Positions 40,869 to 51,334 of a DNA stretch of 64,000 nucleotides are shown one piece after another. Source of the DNA: Microvirga ossetica (GTDB lineage Bacteria; Pseudomonadota; Alphaproteobacteria; Rhizobiales; Beijerinckiaceae); assembly GCF_002741015.1 (NCBI RefSeq), contig NZ_CP016616.1, positions 5,779,141 to 5,843,140 of the forward strand, given 5' to 3'. Each line of letters begins with the position of its first letter. The stretch's first letter is position 1. Under the pieces are notes generated by a model. It made no database searches, was not told where the DNA came from, and saw only the letters and a program-made list of their open reading frames with translations. Position numbers and translations under genes: made by a program.

Positions 40869-42038
40869 ATGTCCTCCCGCAATCTGATCCTGATCCTCGC
40901 CACCAGCGGCTTTGCGAGCACCTTTTCCGGCCGCGCGGTCGAGCCCATGGTCGGGGTCATCGCCCGGGACCTGAGCTCGACGCCGCAGACCATCGCGCTG
41001 CTCTCGGCAGCTTTCGCGCTGCCCTATGCTTTCATCCAGCCGGTGCTGGGTCCCGTCGGCGACGCGCTCGGCAAGGAGCGCGTCATGAAGGTGGCGCTCC
41101 TGATCCTGTTCCTGGCGCTCGCCTGCTCGATCTTCGCGCCCAATGCGGCGACGCTGTTCACCCTTCGCATCATCGCCGGCGCCGCCGCCGGAGGGGCGAT
41201 CCCCCTCTCGATCGCCCTGATCGGCGATCGGGTCGACATGGCCGGGCGCCAGGTGGCGCTCAGCCGCTATCTCGTGGCGGTCATCGTCGGACAGCTTGCC
41301 GGCTCCTCCTTTGCTGGATTGCTGTCGGAGCTGATCGGCTGGCGCGGCGTCTTCACCCTGTCCGCCACCATGGTCGCCCTGTCTCTTGCCGCCACCATCA
41401 TCGGCTTCCGCGGGGCGCTTCCCGGCGGCCGGTTCGACCTCTCGAGCGCCCTCCGGCGCTATCGCGAAATCCTGTCGAACCCCCGCGCGCTCACCCTGTT
41501 CAGCCTCGTGTTCGTCGAGGGCATCGCGATCTTCGGCATCTTCCCTTACGTGGCGCCGCTGCTCGAGGAACGCGGCGGGGGCGGACCGGCGAAGGCCGGC
41601 TTCGCCATCGGCGGATTTGCCGTCGGGGGCCTCATTTATTCCGCGCTCGTGACCTGGATGCTCAGACGCCTCGGCATCGGCAAGATCCTGGCAGGCGGCG
41701 GACTCTTCGCCGGTGCCGCGCTGATCATTCTGGGACTCGGCGGCGACTGGAAGCTCGATGCGGCAGCCCTGCTGCTCATGGGCCTCGGCTTCTACATGCT
41801 CCACAACACCTTCCAGGCTCAGGTGACCGAGGTGGCGCCGGGAGCGCGCGCCTCGGCCGTGGCGCTCCACGCCTTCTCGTTCTTCTCCGGCCAGGCGCTG
41901 GGCGTCATCCTGATGGGCTTCGGCCTGCATTCCGTCGGCCTAACCGGGGCCACCACGATGGCGGCCCTGATCGTCATGGGCGTGGGCCTGGTCGCATCCT
42001 ACGTCCTGACCCGGCCGGCCTCTCAGCGCGCCCGGTAG
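40869..42038 (+). CDS. MFS transporter (DHA1-like)
   Basis: 389-residue inner-membrane carrier with about 12 hydrophobic segments. The loop between helices 2 and 3 reads [14 protein letters not shown], a variant of the MFS motif A (GxxxDRxGRR). [20 protein letters not shown] and [11 protein letters not shown] follow. It is probably a drug or sugar efflux permease of the DHA1 type; substrate cannot be assigned. There is no regulator gene next to it. Its 3' end overlaps that of the convergent queF by 16 bp. The kdsA-eno stretch is otherwise a core-gene region, so this may be a lineage insertion. Confidence 0.85.
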   Translation: MSSRNLILILATSGFASTFSGRAVEPMVGVIARDLSSTPQTIALLSAAFALPYAFIQPVLGPVGDALGKERVMKVALLILFLALACSIFAPNAATLFTLRIIAGAAAGGAIPLSIALIGDRVDMAGRQVALSRYLVAVIVGQLAGSSFAGLLSELIGWRGVFTLSATMVALSLAATIIGFRGALPGGRFDLSSALRRYREILSNPRALTLFSLVFVEGIAIFGIFPYVAPLLEERGGGGPAKAGFAIGGFAVGGLIYSALVTWMLRRLGIGKILAGGGLFAGAALIILGLGGDWKLDAAALLLMGLGFYMLHNTFQAQVTEVAPGARASAVALHAFSFFSGQALGVILMGFGLHSVGLTGATTMAALIVMGVGLVASYVLTRPASQRAR

Positions 42039-42472
42039 GGCGCGACGCCCTGGTCGGGCAGCCACAGATTCTTCGGCAATTCGCCCGTCTGCCAGAATAC
42101 GTCGATGGGGATGCCGCCGCGCGGATACCAATAGCCGCCGATGCGCAGGTAGCGCGGCTCCAGCAGGTCCGCGAGGCGCTTGCCGATGGCGACCGTGCAA
42201 TCCTCGTGGAAGGCGCCGTGGTTGCGGAAGCTGTGCATGTAGAGCTTCAGGGACTTGGATTCGACGAGCCAGGGACCCGGCACGTAGTCGATCACCAGAA
42301 TCGCGAAATCCGGCTGTCCGGTGACCGGGCAGAGCGAGGTGAATTCCGGCACGGTGAAGCGCGCGAGGTAATCCGTGTCCGGATGCGGGTTCGGCACCCG
42401 GTCGAGCTGCGCGGTTTCCGGAGAATCGGGGAGGGCGCTGGCGTGCCCGAGCTGAAGGGTGGTTTCCGTCAT
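42023..42472 (-). CDS. queF: NADPH-dependent preQ0 reductase (7-cyano-7-deazaguanine reductase)
   Basis: Reduces the nitrile of preQ0 to the amine preQ1 on the way to queuosine in tRNA. 149 residues, the short one-domain (YkvM-type) form. The nucleophile Cys48 is in [12 protein letters not shown], with Asp55 as the proton donor. The QueF motif follows as [20 protein letters not shown]. Other queuosine genes are not in the window. It converges with the MFS gene and is divergent from eno, with 146 bp between. Confidence 0.95.
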   Translation of the reverse strand: MTETTLQLGHASALPDSPETAQLDRVPNPHPDTDYLARFTVPEFTSLCPVTGQPDFAILVIDYVPGPWLVESKSLKLYMHSFRNHGAFHEDCTVAIGKRLADLLEPRYLRIGGYWYPRGGIPIDVFWQTGELPKNLWLPDQGVAPYRAR

Positions 42473-42561
42473 CTGGATTTGACCTTGGATTGATACGGGG
42501 AAAGCTCTTGCCGTCCTTGCTCACCCGGTCATTTCGGTCAATAAGCCAATCCATGACGTGA

Positions 42562-43902
<1,341 letters not shown>

Positions 43903-43927
43903 ATTCAAGTTTCATCGATGAGCGAGA

Positions 43928-43953
43928 AAGCCGCCGTGAGGCGGCTTCTTCTT
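43928..43953 (+). terminator. Terminator after eno
   Basis: AAGCCGCC and GGCGGCTT form a perfect 8-bp stem with a GTGA loop, followed by CTTCTTT. It lies 25 bp after the eno stop. Confidence 0.75.
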
Positions 43954-43963
43954 TGCGCGCTTT

Positions 43964-44153
43964 CCCTCCCCCTTGCGGGGAGGGGCAGGGGTGGGGGTGG
44001 TGCGACTGCGCGAGAAAGTGACCGAACGGGGCGCTGGTTCACCTCTCCAAACGCGGGAGGGGACGCGCTGTATTCGCCTAGCGGACTTTCGATGAAGCGG
44101 GGAGCATCGACTTTGCGACCCCCACCCTCGATCCCTCCCCGCAAGGGGGAGGG
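43964..44153. repeat. GC-rich long inverted repeat, family C copy 2
   Basis: The left arm CCCTCCCCCTTGCGGGGAGG plus G and the right arm CCCTCCCCGCAAGGGGGAGG plus G are exact reverse complements, 148 bases apart. Inner GTGGGGGTGG and CCCCCACC also match. The central part reads through short open frames on both strands that I do not call. It fills the interval between eno and the FtsB-like gene. Confidence 0.8.
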
Positions 44154-44217
44154 AAGATTAGCGGCTGCACCCAATCCCTAACCGCTTTTTAACCATGCCG
44201 CCGTAAGACTCATCCCC

Positions 44218-44532
44218 ATGGTGATCCGCAGACGCGCACGACGCTTTTTGATTCCGCTGATGCTCTACGGCATCTCCGCGGCCGTAGCTGCATACTTCGT
44301 GCATCATGCACACAGCGGTGCGCGCGGCATCGAGGCCCGCCATCAATATGAAACACAGGTCGCCGAACTTTCTGCCGAGTTCGACGGTTTAAAGACTCAA
44401 CGCTCCGACTGGGAGCGTCGCATCGCGCTGCTTCGGAGCGATCAGATCGACCGCGATCTGCTCGAGGAGAGAGCGCGCGTAATGTTAGGTCGTGTCCATA
44501 AGAACGACCTTGTGATCATCACCGGACCATAA
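44218..44532 (+). CDS. FtsB/DivIC-family septum formation initiator
   Basis: 104-residue bitopic protein. A short basic N terminus (MVIRRRARRF) is followed by one membrane helix (residues about 11-28), then a periplasmic coiled coil (ETQVAELSAEFDGLKTQ and RSDWERRIALL), and ARVMLGRVHKNDLVI at the end, matching the DivIC/FtsB pattern with its terminal hydrophobic patch. It likely links FtsL and FtsQ in the division complex. It stands between eno and pdhA, as FtsB does next to eno in many proteobacteria, which supports the call. Confidence 0.88.
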   Translation: MVIRRRARRFLIPLMLYGISAAVAAYFVHHAHSGARGIEARHQYETQVAELSAEFDGLKTQRSDWERRIALLRSDQIDRDLLEERARVMLGRVHKNDLVIITGP

Positions 44533-44556
44533 TTAACAATAACTTAAAAGTTCTGC

Positions 44557-44575
44557 TTAACTCAAATCGAGTTAA
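44557..44575. promoter_or_regulatory. Inverted repeat in the pdhA upstream region
   Basis: TTAACTC and GAGTTAA pair perfectly around five bases, inside an AT-rich stretch about 130-150 bp before pdhA. The 172-bp interval is the only one of its size before the operon, so this is a candidate operator for pyruvate dehydrogenase control. No regulator gene is nearby. Confidence 0.45.
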
Positions 44576-44704
44576 CTTGAAATAAGGTAGTTGAATCAGC
44601 TACTTGCACATTTCATTGTGCACCGCAAAAGCGTATTTGGCCTACTCGATTTCCGATTCCGACTGCGCTACAACTTTCGTCGAGGAAACCCTTCGGAGGA
44701 CCCG

Positions 44705-45766
44705 ATGGCTGTTGCTGCCCGCAAGGCGGGCCGTGTCGGTGCAGGCACGGCTAACAAGACCACTTCCACAAAAGGCTCCACGCGCGGAGCTGCTCTCAAC
44801 ACCCCACAATTCGACAAGAACCAGGACCTTTCGGCCTACAACGAGATGCTTCTGATCCGGCGCTTCGAGGAGAAGTCGGGCCAGATGTACGGCATGGGCC
44901 TGATCGGCGGTTTCTGCCATCTCTACATCGGCCAGGAAGCCGTCGTCGTCGGCATGCAGATGGCGACGAAGGAGGGCGACCAGGTGATCACGGGTTACCG
45001 CGATCACGGTCACATGCTCGCCTGCGGCATGGATGCGAAGGGCGTCATGGCCGAATTGACCGGACGCCGCGGCGGCCTGTCGAAGGGCAAGGGCGGCTCC
45101 ATGCACATGTTCTCCAAGGAGAAGCATTTCTATGGCGGCCACGGCATCGTCGGCGCCCAGGTGTCGCTCGGCACCGGCATCGCCTTCGCCAACCATTACC
45201 GCGAGAACGGCAATGTCTGCCTGACCTATTTCGGTGACGGCGCCGCCAACCAGGGTCAGGTCTACGAGAGCTTCAACATGGCGCAGCTCTGGAAGCTGCC
45301 CGTGATCTACGTGATCGAGAACAACCGTTATGCCATGGGCACGGCGGTGAGCCGCGCCTCGGCGCAGACCGATTTCTCGAAGCGCGGCGTGTCGTTCGGC
45401 ATTCCCGGCGAGCAGGTCGACGGCATGGATATCCGTGCGGTCTATGCCGCCGGCCAGCGCGCCATGGAGCATGCCCGCTCCGGCAAGGGCCCGTACATCC
45501 TCGAGATGCAGACCTACCGCTATCGCGGCCACTCCATGTCCGATCCGGCGAAGTATCGCACCAAGGACGAGGTGGCCCGCATGCGCGAGGAGCACGATCC
45601 GATCGAGCAGGTGCGCCGCCGTCTCTTGGAGAGCTGGAAGATGTCGGAAGACGAGCTGAAGGCCATCGACAGCCGGGTGCGCGAGATCGTCAACGAGGCG
45701 GCGGAGTTCGCCACGCACGATCCCGAGCCCGATCCGTCCGAGCTCTACACGGATATTCTCCTGTAA
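44705..45766 (+). CDS. pdhA: Pyruvate dehydrogenase E1 component, alpha subunit
   Basis: Thiamine-diphosphate enzyme that decarboxylates pyruvate in the pyruvate dehydrogenase complex, as an alpha2beta2 E1 with PdhB. 353 residues. The ThDP/magnesium motif GDGAANQGQ...NN is seen as [16 protein letters not shown] and [10 protein letters not shown]. The conserved loop [16 protein letters not shown] is that phosphorylated in mitochondrial E1. The start [10 protein letters not shown] has GGAGG 8 bases upstream. A longer frame upstream has no ribosome site. pdhB follows after 65 bp. Confidence 0.97.
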   Translation: MAVAARKAGRVGAGTANKTTSTKGSTRGAALNTPQFDKNQDLSAYNEMLLIRRFEEKSGQMYGMGLIGGFCHLYIGQEAVVVGMQMATKEGDQVITGYRDHGHMLACGMDAKGVMAELTGRRGGLSKGKGGSMHMFSKEKHFYGGHGIVGAQVSLGTGIAFANHYRENGNVCLTYFGDGAANQGQVYESFNMAQLWKLPVIYVIENNRYAMGTAVSRASAQTDFSKRGVSFGIPGEQVDGMDIRAVYAAGQRAMEHARSGKGPYILEMQTYRYRGHSMSDPAKYRTKDEVARMREEHDPIEQVRRRLLESWKMSEDELKAIDSRVREIVNEAAEFATHDPEPDPSELYTDILL

Positions 45767-45831
45767 GCGGTGCTTCTCAAGCACCGTCTTTCCCGAATCT
45801 CGCCGCTGCGACAATCGAAACGAGTCTTTTA

Positions 45832-47277
45832 ATGGCGATCGATATTCTCATGCCTGCCCTCTCCCCCACCATGGAGCAGGGCAAACTGGCCAAGTGGCTG
45901 AAAAAAGAGGGCGATCAGGTCAAGCCCGGCGACGTGCTGGCCGAGATCGAAACCGACAAGGCGACCATGGAGGTCGAGGCCATCGACGAGGGCGTTCTCG
46001 CCAAGATCCTGGTCTCCGACGGCACCGACAATGTGGCCGTGAACACCCCCATCGCGATTCTTGCGGGCGAGGGTGAGGACGTGTCCACGGCAGCCGCAAA
46101 GGCTCCGTCGGCACCGGCCCCTTCGTCTCAGCCGGCGCCGACGCCGGATGCGCAGGCCGAAGGGCTCGCGGATCGCCCGTCGCCGGACTCGATACCCGGC
46201 ACAGATGCGGCGCCGGTTGCGGAGCCCGCGGCTCCCTCGGTGATCACGAACCGCACCTCTTACGACGCCATGGCGGAAATCCCGGAGGGCACGGAGCTGG
46301 TCAACATGACCGTTCGCGAAGCCTTGCGGGATGCCATGGCCGAGGAGATGCGCAAGGACGGCAACGTCTTCGTGATGGGCGAGGAGGTCGCCGAGTACCA
46401 GGGCGCCTACAAGGTGACGCAAGGCCTGCTGCAGGAATTCGGCGCCAAGCGCGTCATCGACACGCCGATCACCGAACACGGCTTTGCCGGCGTCGGCGTC
46501 GGCGCGGCCTTCACCGGCCTGCGCCCGGTCGTGGAGTTCATGACCTTCAACTTCGCCATGCAGGCGATCGACCAGATCATCAACTCGGCGGCCAAGACCC
46601 TCTACATGTCCGGCGGCCAGCTCGGAGCTCCCATCGTGTTCCGCGGCCCCAATGGCGCTGCGGCCCGCGTCGGTGCGCAGCACAGCCAAGACTTTGCCGC
46701 CTGGTATTCGCAGGTTCCGGGTCTCAAGGTCGTTTCACCGTATACCGCTTCCGATGCGAAGGGGCTTCTCAAGAGCGCCATCCGCGATCCGAACCCGGTG
46801 GTCTTCTTGGAGAACGAGATTCTCTACGGCCAATCCTTCCCGGTACCGAAGCTCGACGACTTCACGGTGCCGATCGGCAAGGCGCGCATCCACCGCGAGG
46901 GCAAGGACGTCACCATCGTCTCGTTCTCCATCGGCATGACCTACGCTCTCAAGGCCGCTCAGGAACTGGAGAAGGAGGGGATCCAGGCCGAGGTCATCGA
47001 CCTGCGCACGATCCGTCCGCTTGACACCGACACCATCGTCGCTTCGGTCATGAAGACGGGCCGCTGCGTCACGGTGGAAGAGGGCTATCCGCAATCGGGC
47101 GTCGGCGCCGAGGTTGCCATGCGCATCATGGAGAACGCGTTCGACTATCTCGATGCGCCCGTGGTCCGCGTGACCGGCAAGGACGTGCCCATGCCCTATG
47201 CGGCGAATCTCGAAAAGCTCGCGCTCCCGTCGGTCGCGGAAGTGGTGCAGGCGGCGAAGGCCGTTTGCTACAGGTGA
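45832..47277 (+). CDS. pdhB: Pyruvate dehydrogenase E1 beta subunit with N-terminal lipoyl domain
   Basis: Forms E1 with PdhA. 481 residues. Residues 1-80 are a complete lipoyl domain with the target Lys43 in [11 protein letters not shown]. An alanine- and proline-rich linker of about 70 residues follows. The E1 beta part starts near residue 150 ([13 protein letters not shown]) and includes [32 protein letters not shown] and [17 protein letters not shown]. The added lipoyl domain is known from rhizobial and other alphaproteobacterial E1 beta. LipA, encoded at 53.5 kb, would lipoylate it. Confidence 0.97.
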   Translation: MAIDILMPALSPTMEQGKLAKWLKKEGDQVKPGDVLAEIETDKATMEVEAIDEGVLAKILVSDGTDNVAVNTPIAILAGEGEDVSTAAAKAPSAPAPSSQPAPTPDAQAEGLADRPSPDSIPGTDAAPVAEPAAPSVITNRTSYDAMAEIPEGTELVNMTVREALRDAMAEEMRKDGNVFVMGEEVAEYQGAYKVTQGLLQEFGAKRVIDTPITEHGFAGVGVGAAFTGLRPVVEFMTFNFAMQAIDQIINSAAKTLYMSGGQLGAPIVFRGPNGAAARVGAQHSQDFAAWYSQVPGLKVVSPYTASDAKGLLKSAIRDPNPVVFLENEILYGQSFPVPKLDDFTVPIGKARIHREGKDVTIVSFSIGMTYALKAAQELEKEGIQAEVIDLRTIRPLDTDTIVASVMKTGRCVTVEEGYPQSGVGAEVAMRIMENAFDYLDAPVVRVTGKDVPMPYAANLEKLALPSVAEVVQAAKAVCYR

Positions 47278-47281
47278 CATC

Positions 47282-47578
47282 ATGGCTGAACGGAAATTCG
47301 AAGCCCTCAACGTTCCGCCCGATGTGCTCGAAAAGGGCGGCATCGAGATTCTGAGGGCTTCTGTGGTCGATGGGGCGGTGAGCGTCGCGCTGCGCCGCGC
47401 CTTCGACGATCCGTTCACCTGGGGCGTGCTCCTGGTGGATCTCGCCCGTCATGCCGCCCGCGTCTACGCCATGGAAACGGAGCTCTCCGAGGATGAGGCT
47501 CTCGTCGAGATCACAGCCGGCCTTCGGGCCGAGCTGGAGGATCCGACCGATCCGGGCTCGACGCAGGCCCTCAATTAA
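47282..47578 (+). CDS. DUF5076-like protein inside the pdh operon
   Basis: 98-residue soluble protein with no membrane segment or signal. N terminus MAERKFEALNVPPDVLEKGG, then IEILRASVVDGAVSVALRR and WGVLLVDLARHAARVYA, an alternation of strands and helices, and an acidic C terminus. I recognise it as the DUF5076 type, whose function is not known. It starts 4 bp after the pdhB stop and ends 27 bp before pdhC, so it is surely co-transcribed and probably coupled. The placement suggests a role in assembly or control of the pyruvate dehydrogenase complex; that is inference only. Confidence 0.8.
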   Translation: MAERKFEALNVPPDVLEKGGIEILRASVVDGAVSVALRRAFDDPFTWGVLLVDLARHAARVYAMETELSEDEALVEITAGLRAELEDPTDPGSTQALN

Positions 47579-47605
47579 GCTCTCAGATCAGGATCCATCA
47601 ACGCC

Positions 47606-48985
47606 ATGCCCATCAATATCCTGATGCCCGCCCTGTCTCCCACCATGGAAAAGGGCAACCTTGCCAAGTGGCTGAAGAAGGAAGGCGACACGGTGAAGTC
47701 CGGCGACGTGATCGCCGAGATCGAAACCGACAAGGCCACCATGGAAGTGGAGGCGGTCGATGAAGGCATCCTCGCCAAGATCGTGGTTCCGGAAGGCACG
47801 GCCGACGTGCCGGTCAACCAGCTCATCGCGCTGATCGCAGGCGAGGGCGAGGATCCAAAGAGCGTCACGGCTCCTGCCGCCGGCGGTTCCGCCGCTCCGG
47901 CGCCAGCGCCGAAAGCCGAGACCGCGCCGGCTGCACCCGCCGCAGCACCCCAGCCGCAGGCTGCGGCGGCTCCAAGCGCCGCGGCTCCCGCTCTGGCCGC
48001 AAAGCCGAACGGGGCAGGGCAGGCTGCCGGCAACCGCGTCTTCGCCTCGCCGCTCGCCAAGCGCATCGCGAAGGAAGGCGGCATCGACATCGCCTCCGTC
48101 AAGGGATCCGGTCCGCACGGCCGCATCGTCGACAAGGACGTGCGTTCTGCCATCGCCGGCGGCGGTGCGAAGCCTGCCGCCGCTCCGGCCGCAGCCGCGG
48201 CGGCTCCCGCCGCCAAGCCCGCTGCCCCGCAGCTTGCTTCGAGCATGGGCGCCGATCAGGTCAAGGCGATGTTCGAGGCGGGCACTTACGAGGAAGTGCC
48301 TCTCGACGGCATGCGCAAGACGATCGCCAAGCGCCTCGTCGAGTCGAAGCAGACGGTGCCGCACTTCTACCTGTCGCTCGATTGCGAGCTCGATGCGCTC
48401 ATGGCTTTGCGCGAGCAGATCAACGCGGCCGCCGGCAAGGACAAGGACGGCAAGCCCGCCTACAAGCTCTCGGTCAACGACTTCGTCATCAAGGCCCTCG
48501 CCATCGCGCTCCAGCGTGTGCCCGCCGCGAACGCGGTCTGGGCCGAGGACCGCATCCTGAAGATGAAGCACTCGGATGTGGGCGTGGCGGTGGCCATCGA
48601 AGGCGGCCTGTTCACGCCGGTCGTGCGCAGGGCCGAGCAGAAGACGCTGACCGCCATCTCCGCCGAGGTGAAGGACATGGCAGGCCGCGCCCGCAACCGC
48701 CGCTTGAAGCCGGAGGAGTACAGCGGCGGCTCCACGGCCGTGTCGAACCTCGGCATGTTCGGCATCAAGAACTTCCAGGCCGTCATCAACCCGCCGCAGG
48801 GCACGATCCTCGCAGTCGGTGCCGGCGAGAGCCGAGTCGTGGTGAAGAACGGCGCCCCTGCCGTCGTCCAGGCCATGACCGTGACGCTCTCCTGCGACCA
48901 CCGCGTGGTCGACGGCGCGCTGGGCGCGGAACTCTTGGCCGCCTTCAAGCAGCTCATCGAGAGCCCGATGGGGATGCTGGTTTAA
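47606..48985 (+). CDS. pdhC: Dihydrolipoamide acetyltransferase (E2 of pyruvate dehydrogenase)
   Basis: Core of the complex; transfers acetyl groups from lipoamide to CoA. 459 residues. One lipoyl domain (1-80, Lys43 in [11 protein letters not shown]), a long Ala/Pro linker, a peripheral-subunit-binding domain near 145-180 (FASPLAKRIAKEGG...IVDKDV), a second Ala/Pro linker, then the catalytic domain with DHRVVDGALG near residue 433 holding the active-site histidine. The lipoyl domain is nearly identical in sequence to that of PdhB. A family B repeat follows. Confidence 0.97.
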   Translation: MPINILMPALSPTMEKGNLAKWLKKEGDTVKSGDVIAEIETDKATMEVEAVDEGILAKIVVPEGTADVPVNQLIALIAGEGEDPKSVTAPAAGGSAAPAPAPKAETAPAAPAAAPQPQAAAAPSAAAPALAAKPNGAGQAAGNRVFASPLAKRIAKEGGIDIASVKGSGPHGRIVDKDVRSAIAGGGAKPAAAPAAAAAAPAAKPAAPQLASSMGADQVKAMFEAGTYEEVPLDGMRKTIAKRLVESKQTVPHFYLSLDCELDALMALREQINAAAGKDKDGKPAYKLSVNDFVIKALAIALQRVPAANAVWAEDRILKMKHSDVGVAVAIEGGLFTPVVRRAEQKTLTAISAEVKDMAGRARNRRLKPEEYSGGSTAVSNLGMFGIKNFQAVINPPQGTILAVGAGESRVVVKNGAPAVVQAMTVTLSCDHRVVDGALGAELLAAFKQLIESPMGMLV

Positions 48986-48990
48986 CACGA

Positions 48991-49094
48991 CACGTCATCC
49001 CGGGGCTGCGCAGCAGAACCCGGGATCGTACGACACGAATAGCGCCTTATCCTGATAGCGATCCCGGCTCTCGCTCTGCTCGGCCGGGATGACG
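48991..49094. repeat. Long inverted repeat, family B copy 2
   Basis: CGTCATCCCGGGG at the left matches CCGGGATGACG at the right, with an inner CCGGG...CCCGG stem and GATCGTA...TAGCGATC-like pairing across about 40 bases. It fills the pdhC-lpd gap. Its right arm supplies an in-frame ATG six codons before the lpd start. Confidence 0.75.
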
Positions 49095-49106
49095 AGTGGG
49101 AAGACC

Positions 49107-50543
49107 ATGGCAAACCAATACGACATCATCGTCATCGGCGGCGGGCCGGGGGGCTATGTGGCCGCGATCCGGGCGGCGCAGCTCGGGTTCAAGACCGCGG
49201 TCGTGGAGCGCGAGCATCTCGGCGGAATCTGCCTGAACTGGGGCTGCATCCCGACCAAGGCGCTGCTGCGCTCGGCCGAGATCTACCACTACATGGAGCA
49301 TGCCAAGGATTACGGCCTCTCCGCGCAAGGGATCGGCTTCGATGCGGCGGCCATCGTCAACCGCTCGCGCGGCGTCTCGGGGCGTCTCAACGGCGGCGTC
49401 GGCATGCTGCTCAAGAAGAACAAGGTCGACGTGATCTGGGGCGAGGCGAGCATCACGAAGCCCGGTGAGGTCGTGGTCACGGCGCCGAAGAAGCCGGCCA
49501 TGCAGCCGCAGAACCCGGTGCCGAAGGGCGTGCTGGAGCCCGGCACCTACCAGGCCAAGAACATCATCGTCGCCACCGGCGCGCGTCCGCGCGTGCTCCC
49601 CGGCATCGAGCCCGACGGCAAGCTGATCTGGACCTATTTCGAGGCCATGGTGCCGCCGTCCATGCCGAAGTCGCTCATCGTCATGGGCTCCGGCGCCATC
49701 GGCATCGAGTTCGCCTCCTTCTACCGCACCATGGGCGCAGAGGTGACGGTGGTCGAGGTGCTGCCGCAGATTCTCCCCGTCGAGGATGCGGAGATCGCAG
49801 CCCATGCCCGCAAGCGCTTCGAGAAGCAGGGCATGAAGATCCTCTCGGGCGCCAAGGTCACGAAGGTGGAGAAGGGCGCGAACTCCGTCACCGCCACCAT
49901 CGAGGACGGCAAGGGCACGCAGACGATCACTGCCGAACGGATGATCTCGGCGGTCGGCGTCGTCGGCAACATCGAGAATCTCGGCCTCGAAAAGCTCGGG
50001 GTGAAGATCGATCGCGGCACCATCGTCACCGACGGTCTCGGCCGCACCAACGTGCCCGGCATCTACGCCATCGGCGACGTGGCGGGTCCGCCCATGCTGG
50101 CGCACAAGGCCGAGCACGAGGGCGTGATCTGCGTCGAGACCATCAAGGGTCTGCACACGCACGCCATGGACAAGGCGATGATCCCGGGCTGCACCTATTG
50201 CAATCCGCAGGTGGCGTCGGTGGGTCTCACCGAGGCCAAGGCGAAGGAGCAGGGCTATGACATCCGCGTCGGCCGCTTCCCCTTCATGGGCAACGGCAAG
50301 GCGATCGCGCTCGGCGAGCCGGAGGGTCTGGTGAAGACGATCTTCGACAAGAAGACTGGCAAGCTGCTGGGCGCGCACATGGTCGGGGCGGAAGTGACCG
50401 AGCTGATCCAGGGCTTCGTGATCGCCATGAACCTGGAGACGACGGAGGAAGAGCTGATCCACGCCGTCTTCCCGCATCCGACCCTGTCCGAGACGATGCA
50501 CGAGAGCGTGCTGGATGCCTACGACCGCGTGATCCACATCTGA
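49107..50543 (+). CDS. lpdA: Dihydrolipoamide dehydrogenase (E3)
   Basis: FAD enzyme that re-oxidises dihydrolipoamide with NAD in the pyruvate dehydrogenase complex. 478 residues. FAD-binding IIVIGGGPGGYVAAIRAAQ, the redox disulfide GGICLNWGCIPTKALL, the NAD-binding MGSGAIGIEFASFYR, YAIGDVAGPPMLAHKAEHEG and the C-terminal catalytic HPTLSE are all intact. The start MANQYD has GGGAAG just upstream; an ATG six codons earlier lies in the repeat arm. As last gene of the operon it ends in a repeat hairpin. Confidence 0.97.
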   Translation: MANQYDIIVIGGGPGGYVAAIRAAQLGFKTAVVEREHLGGICLNWGCIPTKALLRSAEIYHYMEHAKDYGLSAQGIGFDAAAIVNRSRGVSGRLNGGVGMLLKKNKVDVIWGEASITKPGEVVVTAPKKPAMQPQNPVPKGVLEPGTYQAKNIIVATGARPRVLPGIEPDGKLIWTYFEAMVPPSMPKSLIVMGSGAIGIEFASFYRTMGAEVTVVEVLPQILPVEDAEIAAHARKRFEKQGMKILSGAKVTKVEKGANSVTATIEDGKGTQTITAERMISAVGVVGNIENLGLEKLGVKIDRGTIVTDGLGRTNVPGIYAIGDVAGPPMLAHKAEHEGVICVETIKGLHTHAMDKAMIPGCTYCNPQVASVGLTEAKAKEQGYDIRVGRFPFMGNGKAIALGEPEGLVKTIFDKKTGKLLGAHMVGAEVTELIQGFVIAMNLETTEEELIHAVFPHPTLSETMHESVLDAYDRVIHI

Positions 50544-50565
50544 TTGCGACGATCGAACCTCATGA

Positions 50566-50588
50566 ATGGCCGGGCTCGTCCCGGCCAT
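50566..50588 (+). repeat. Family A half-element (copy 4), likely lpdA terminator
   Basis: ATGGCCGGG-CTCGT-CCCGGCCAT, a perfect 9-bp stem, then TTGCGTTT. It lies 23 bp after the lpdA stop. Translating it gives the peptide MAGLVPAI, a common false N terminus in rhizobial annotations. Confidence 0.75.
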
Positions 50589-50649
50589 TTGCGTTTATGC
50601 CGGTTGTAGAGTCTCTTCAGCGCGGGAAACCCCGGCAAAGGAGCGTGCG

Positions 50650-51141
50650 ATGACGGATCGGGATGTGGCGCAGCAGGGCGAATGCCGATGCGGGCAGGTG
50701 CGATTTCGCGTCAGCGGTAAGCCCATCATCACCATGGCCTGTCACTGCACCGGCTGCCAACGGATGACGGCGAGCGCCTTTTCGCTGAGCGTTCTGTATC
50801 AGAGCCGGAACTTCGAGGTGGTGCATGGCGAACCCGTGATCGGCGGTCCTCATGGCGCCACACGCCATTTCTTCTGCCCGCATTGCATGAGCTGGCTCTT
50901 CACCCGGCCCGAGGGCTTGGACGAGTTCGTCAACGTGCGCACCGTCATGCTGGAAGATCCGAGCCGCTTTCCGCCCTATGTCGAGATGTACACGGGCGAG
51001 AGGCTGCCCTGGGCTGAAACCCCAGCGGTCCACAGCTTCGAAACGGATCCTTCGGACGAGCGGTTCATGGAGTTGGTGGCGGAGTTCGCCGAACAAGCGG
51101 CGCTGCGCGTGGAAGGGACATCTCATCCACCGCATGAGTAG
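50650..51141 (+). CDS. GFA family zinc-binding protein
   Basis: 163-residue protein of the glutathione-dependent formaldehyde-activating (GFA)/CENP-V fold. The zinc ligands are all visible: Cys12 and Cys14 (ECRCG), Cys31, Cys33 and Cys36 (CHCTGC), and Cys76, Cys79 (CPHC). Members bind zinc, and the family name does not prove a formaldehyde role. AAAGGAG stands 7 bases before the ATG. A longer reading starting in the upstream repeat is rejected. It lies in a pocket of repeats between lpdA and lipA. Confidence 0.88.
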   Translation: MTDRDVAQQGECRCGQVRFRVSGKPIITMACHCTGCQRMTASAFSLSVLYQSRNFEVVHGEPVIGGPHGATRHFFCPHCMSWLFTRPEGLDEFVNVRTVMLEDPSRFPPYVEMYTGERLPWAETPAVHSFETDPSDERFMELVAEFAEQAALRVEGTSHPPHE

Positions 51142-51166
51142 ATGATCTTTGCACCGCCGTGATGCC

Positions 51167-51272
51167 CAGTGTCATCCCCGGCGGTCCGCAGGGCCGGGAA
51201 GGGGATCCACTCCCACGCTCTCCGATCTGGTTTCCCTTCCCCTCCGCTTTGCTCCGGCCGGGAATGACACTG
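51167..51272. repeat. Long inverted repeat, family B copy 3
   Basis: CAGTGTCAT and ATGACACTG are perfect 9-bp ends, followed inward by CCCCGGC and GCCGGG. GGGAAGGGGATCC and GGTTTCCCTTCC make a second pair. It lies between the convergent ends of the GFA gene and the Bcr/CflA gene and probably stops transcription from either side. Confidence 0.75.
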
Positions 51273-51334
51273 TGGTGTCCTCGACCACGTCATGGCGAAG
51301 CGTTGTGCCTCCCTGGAAGAGATAGCACGATGCG

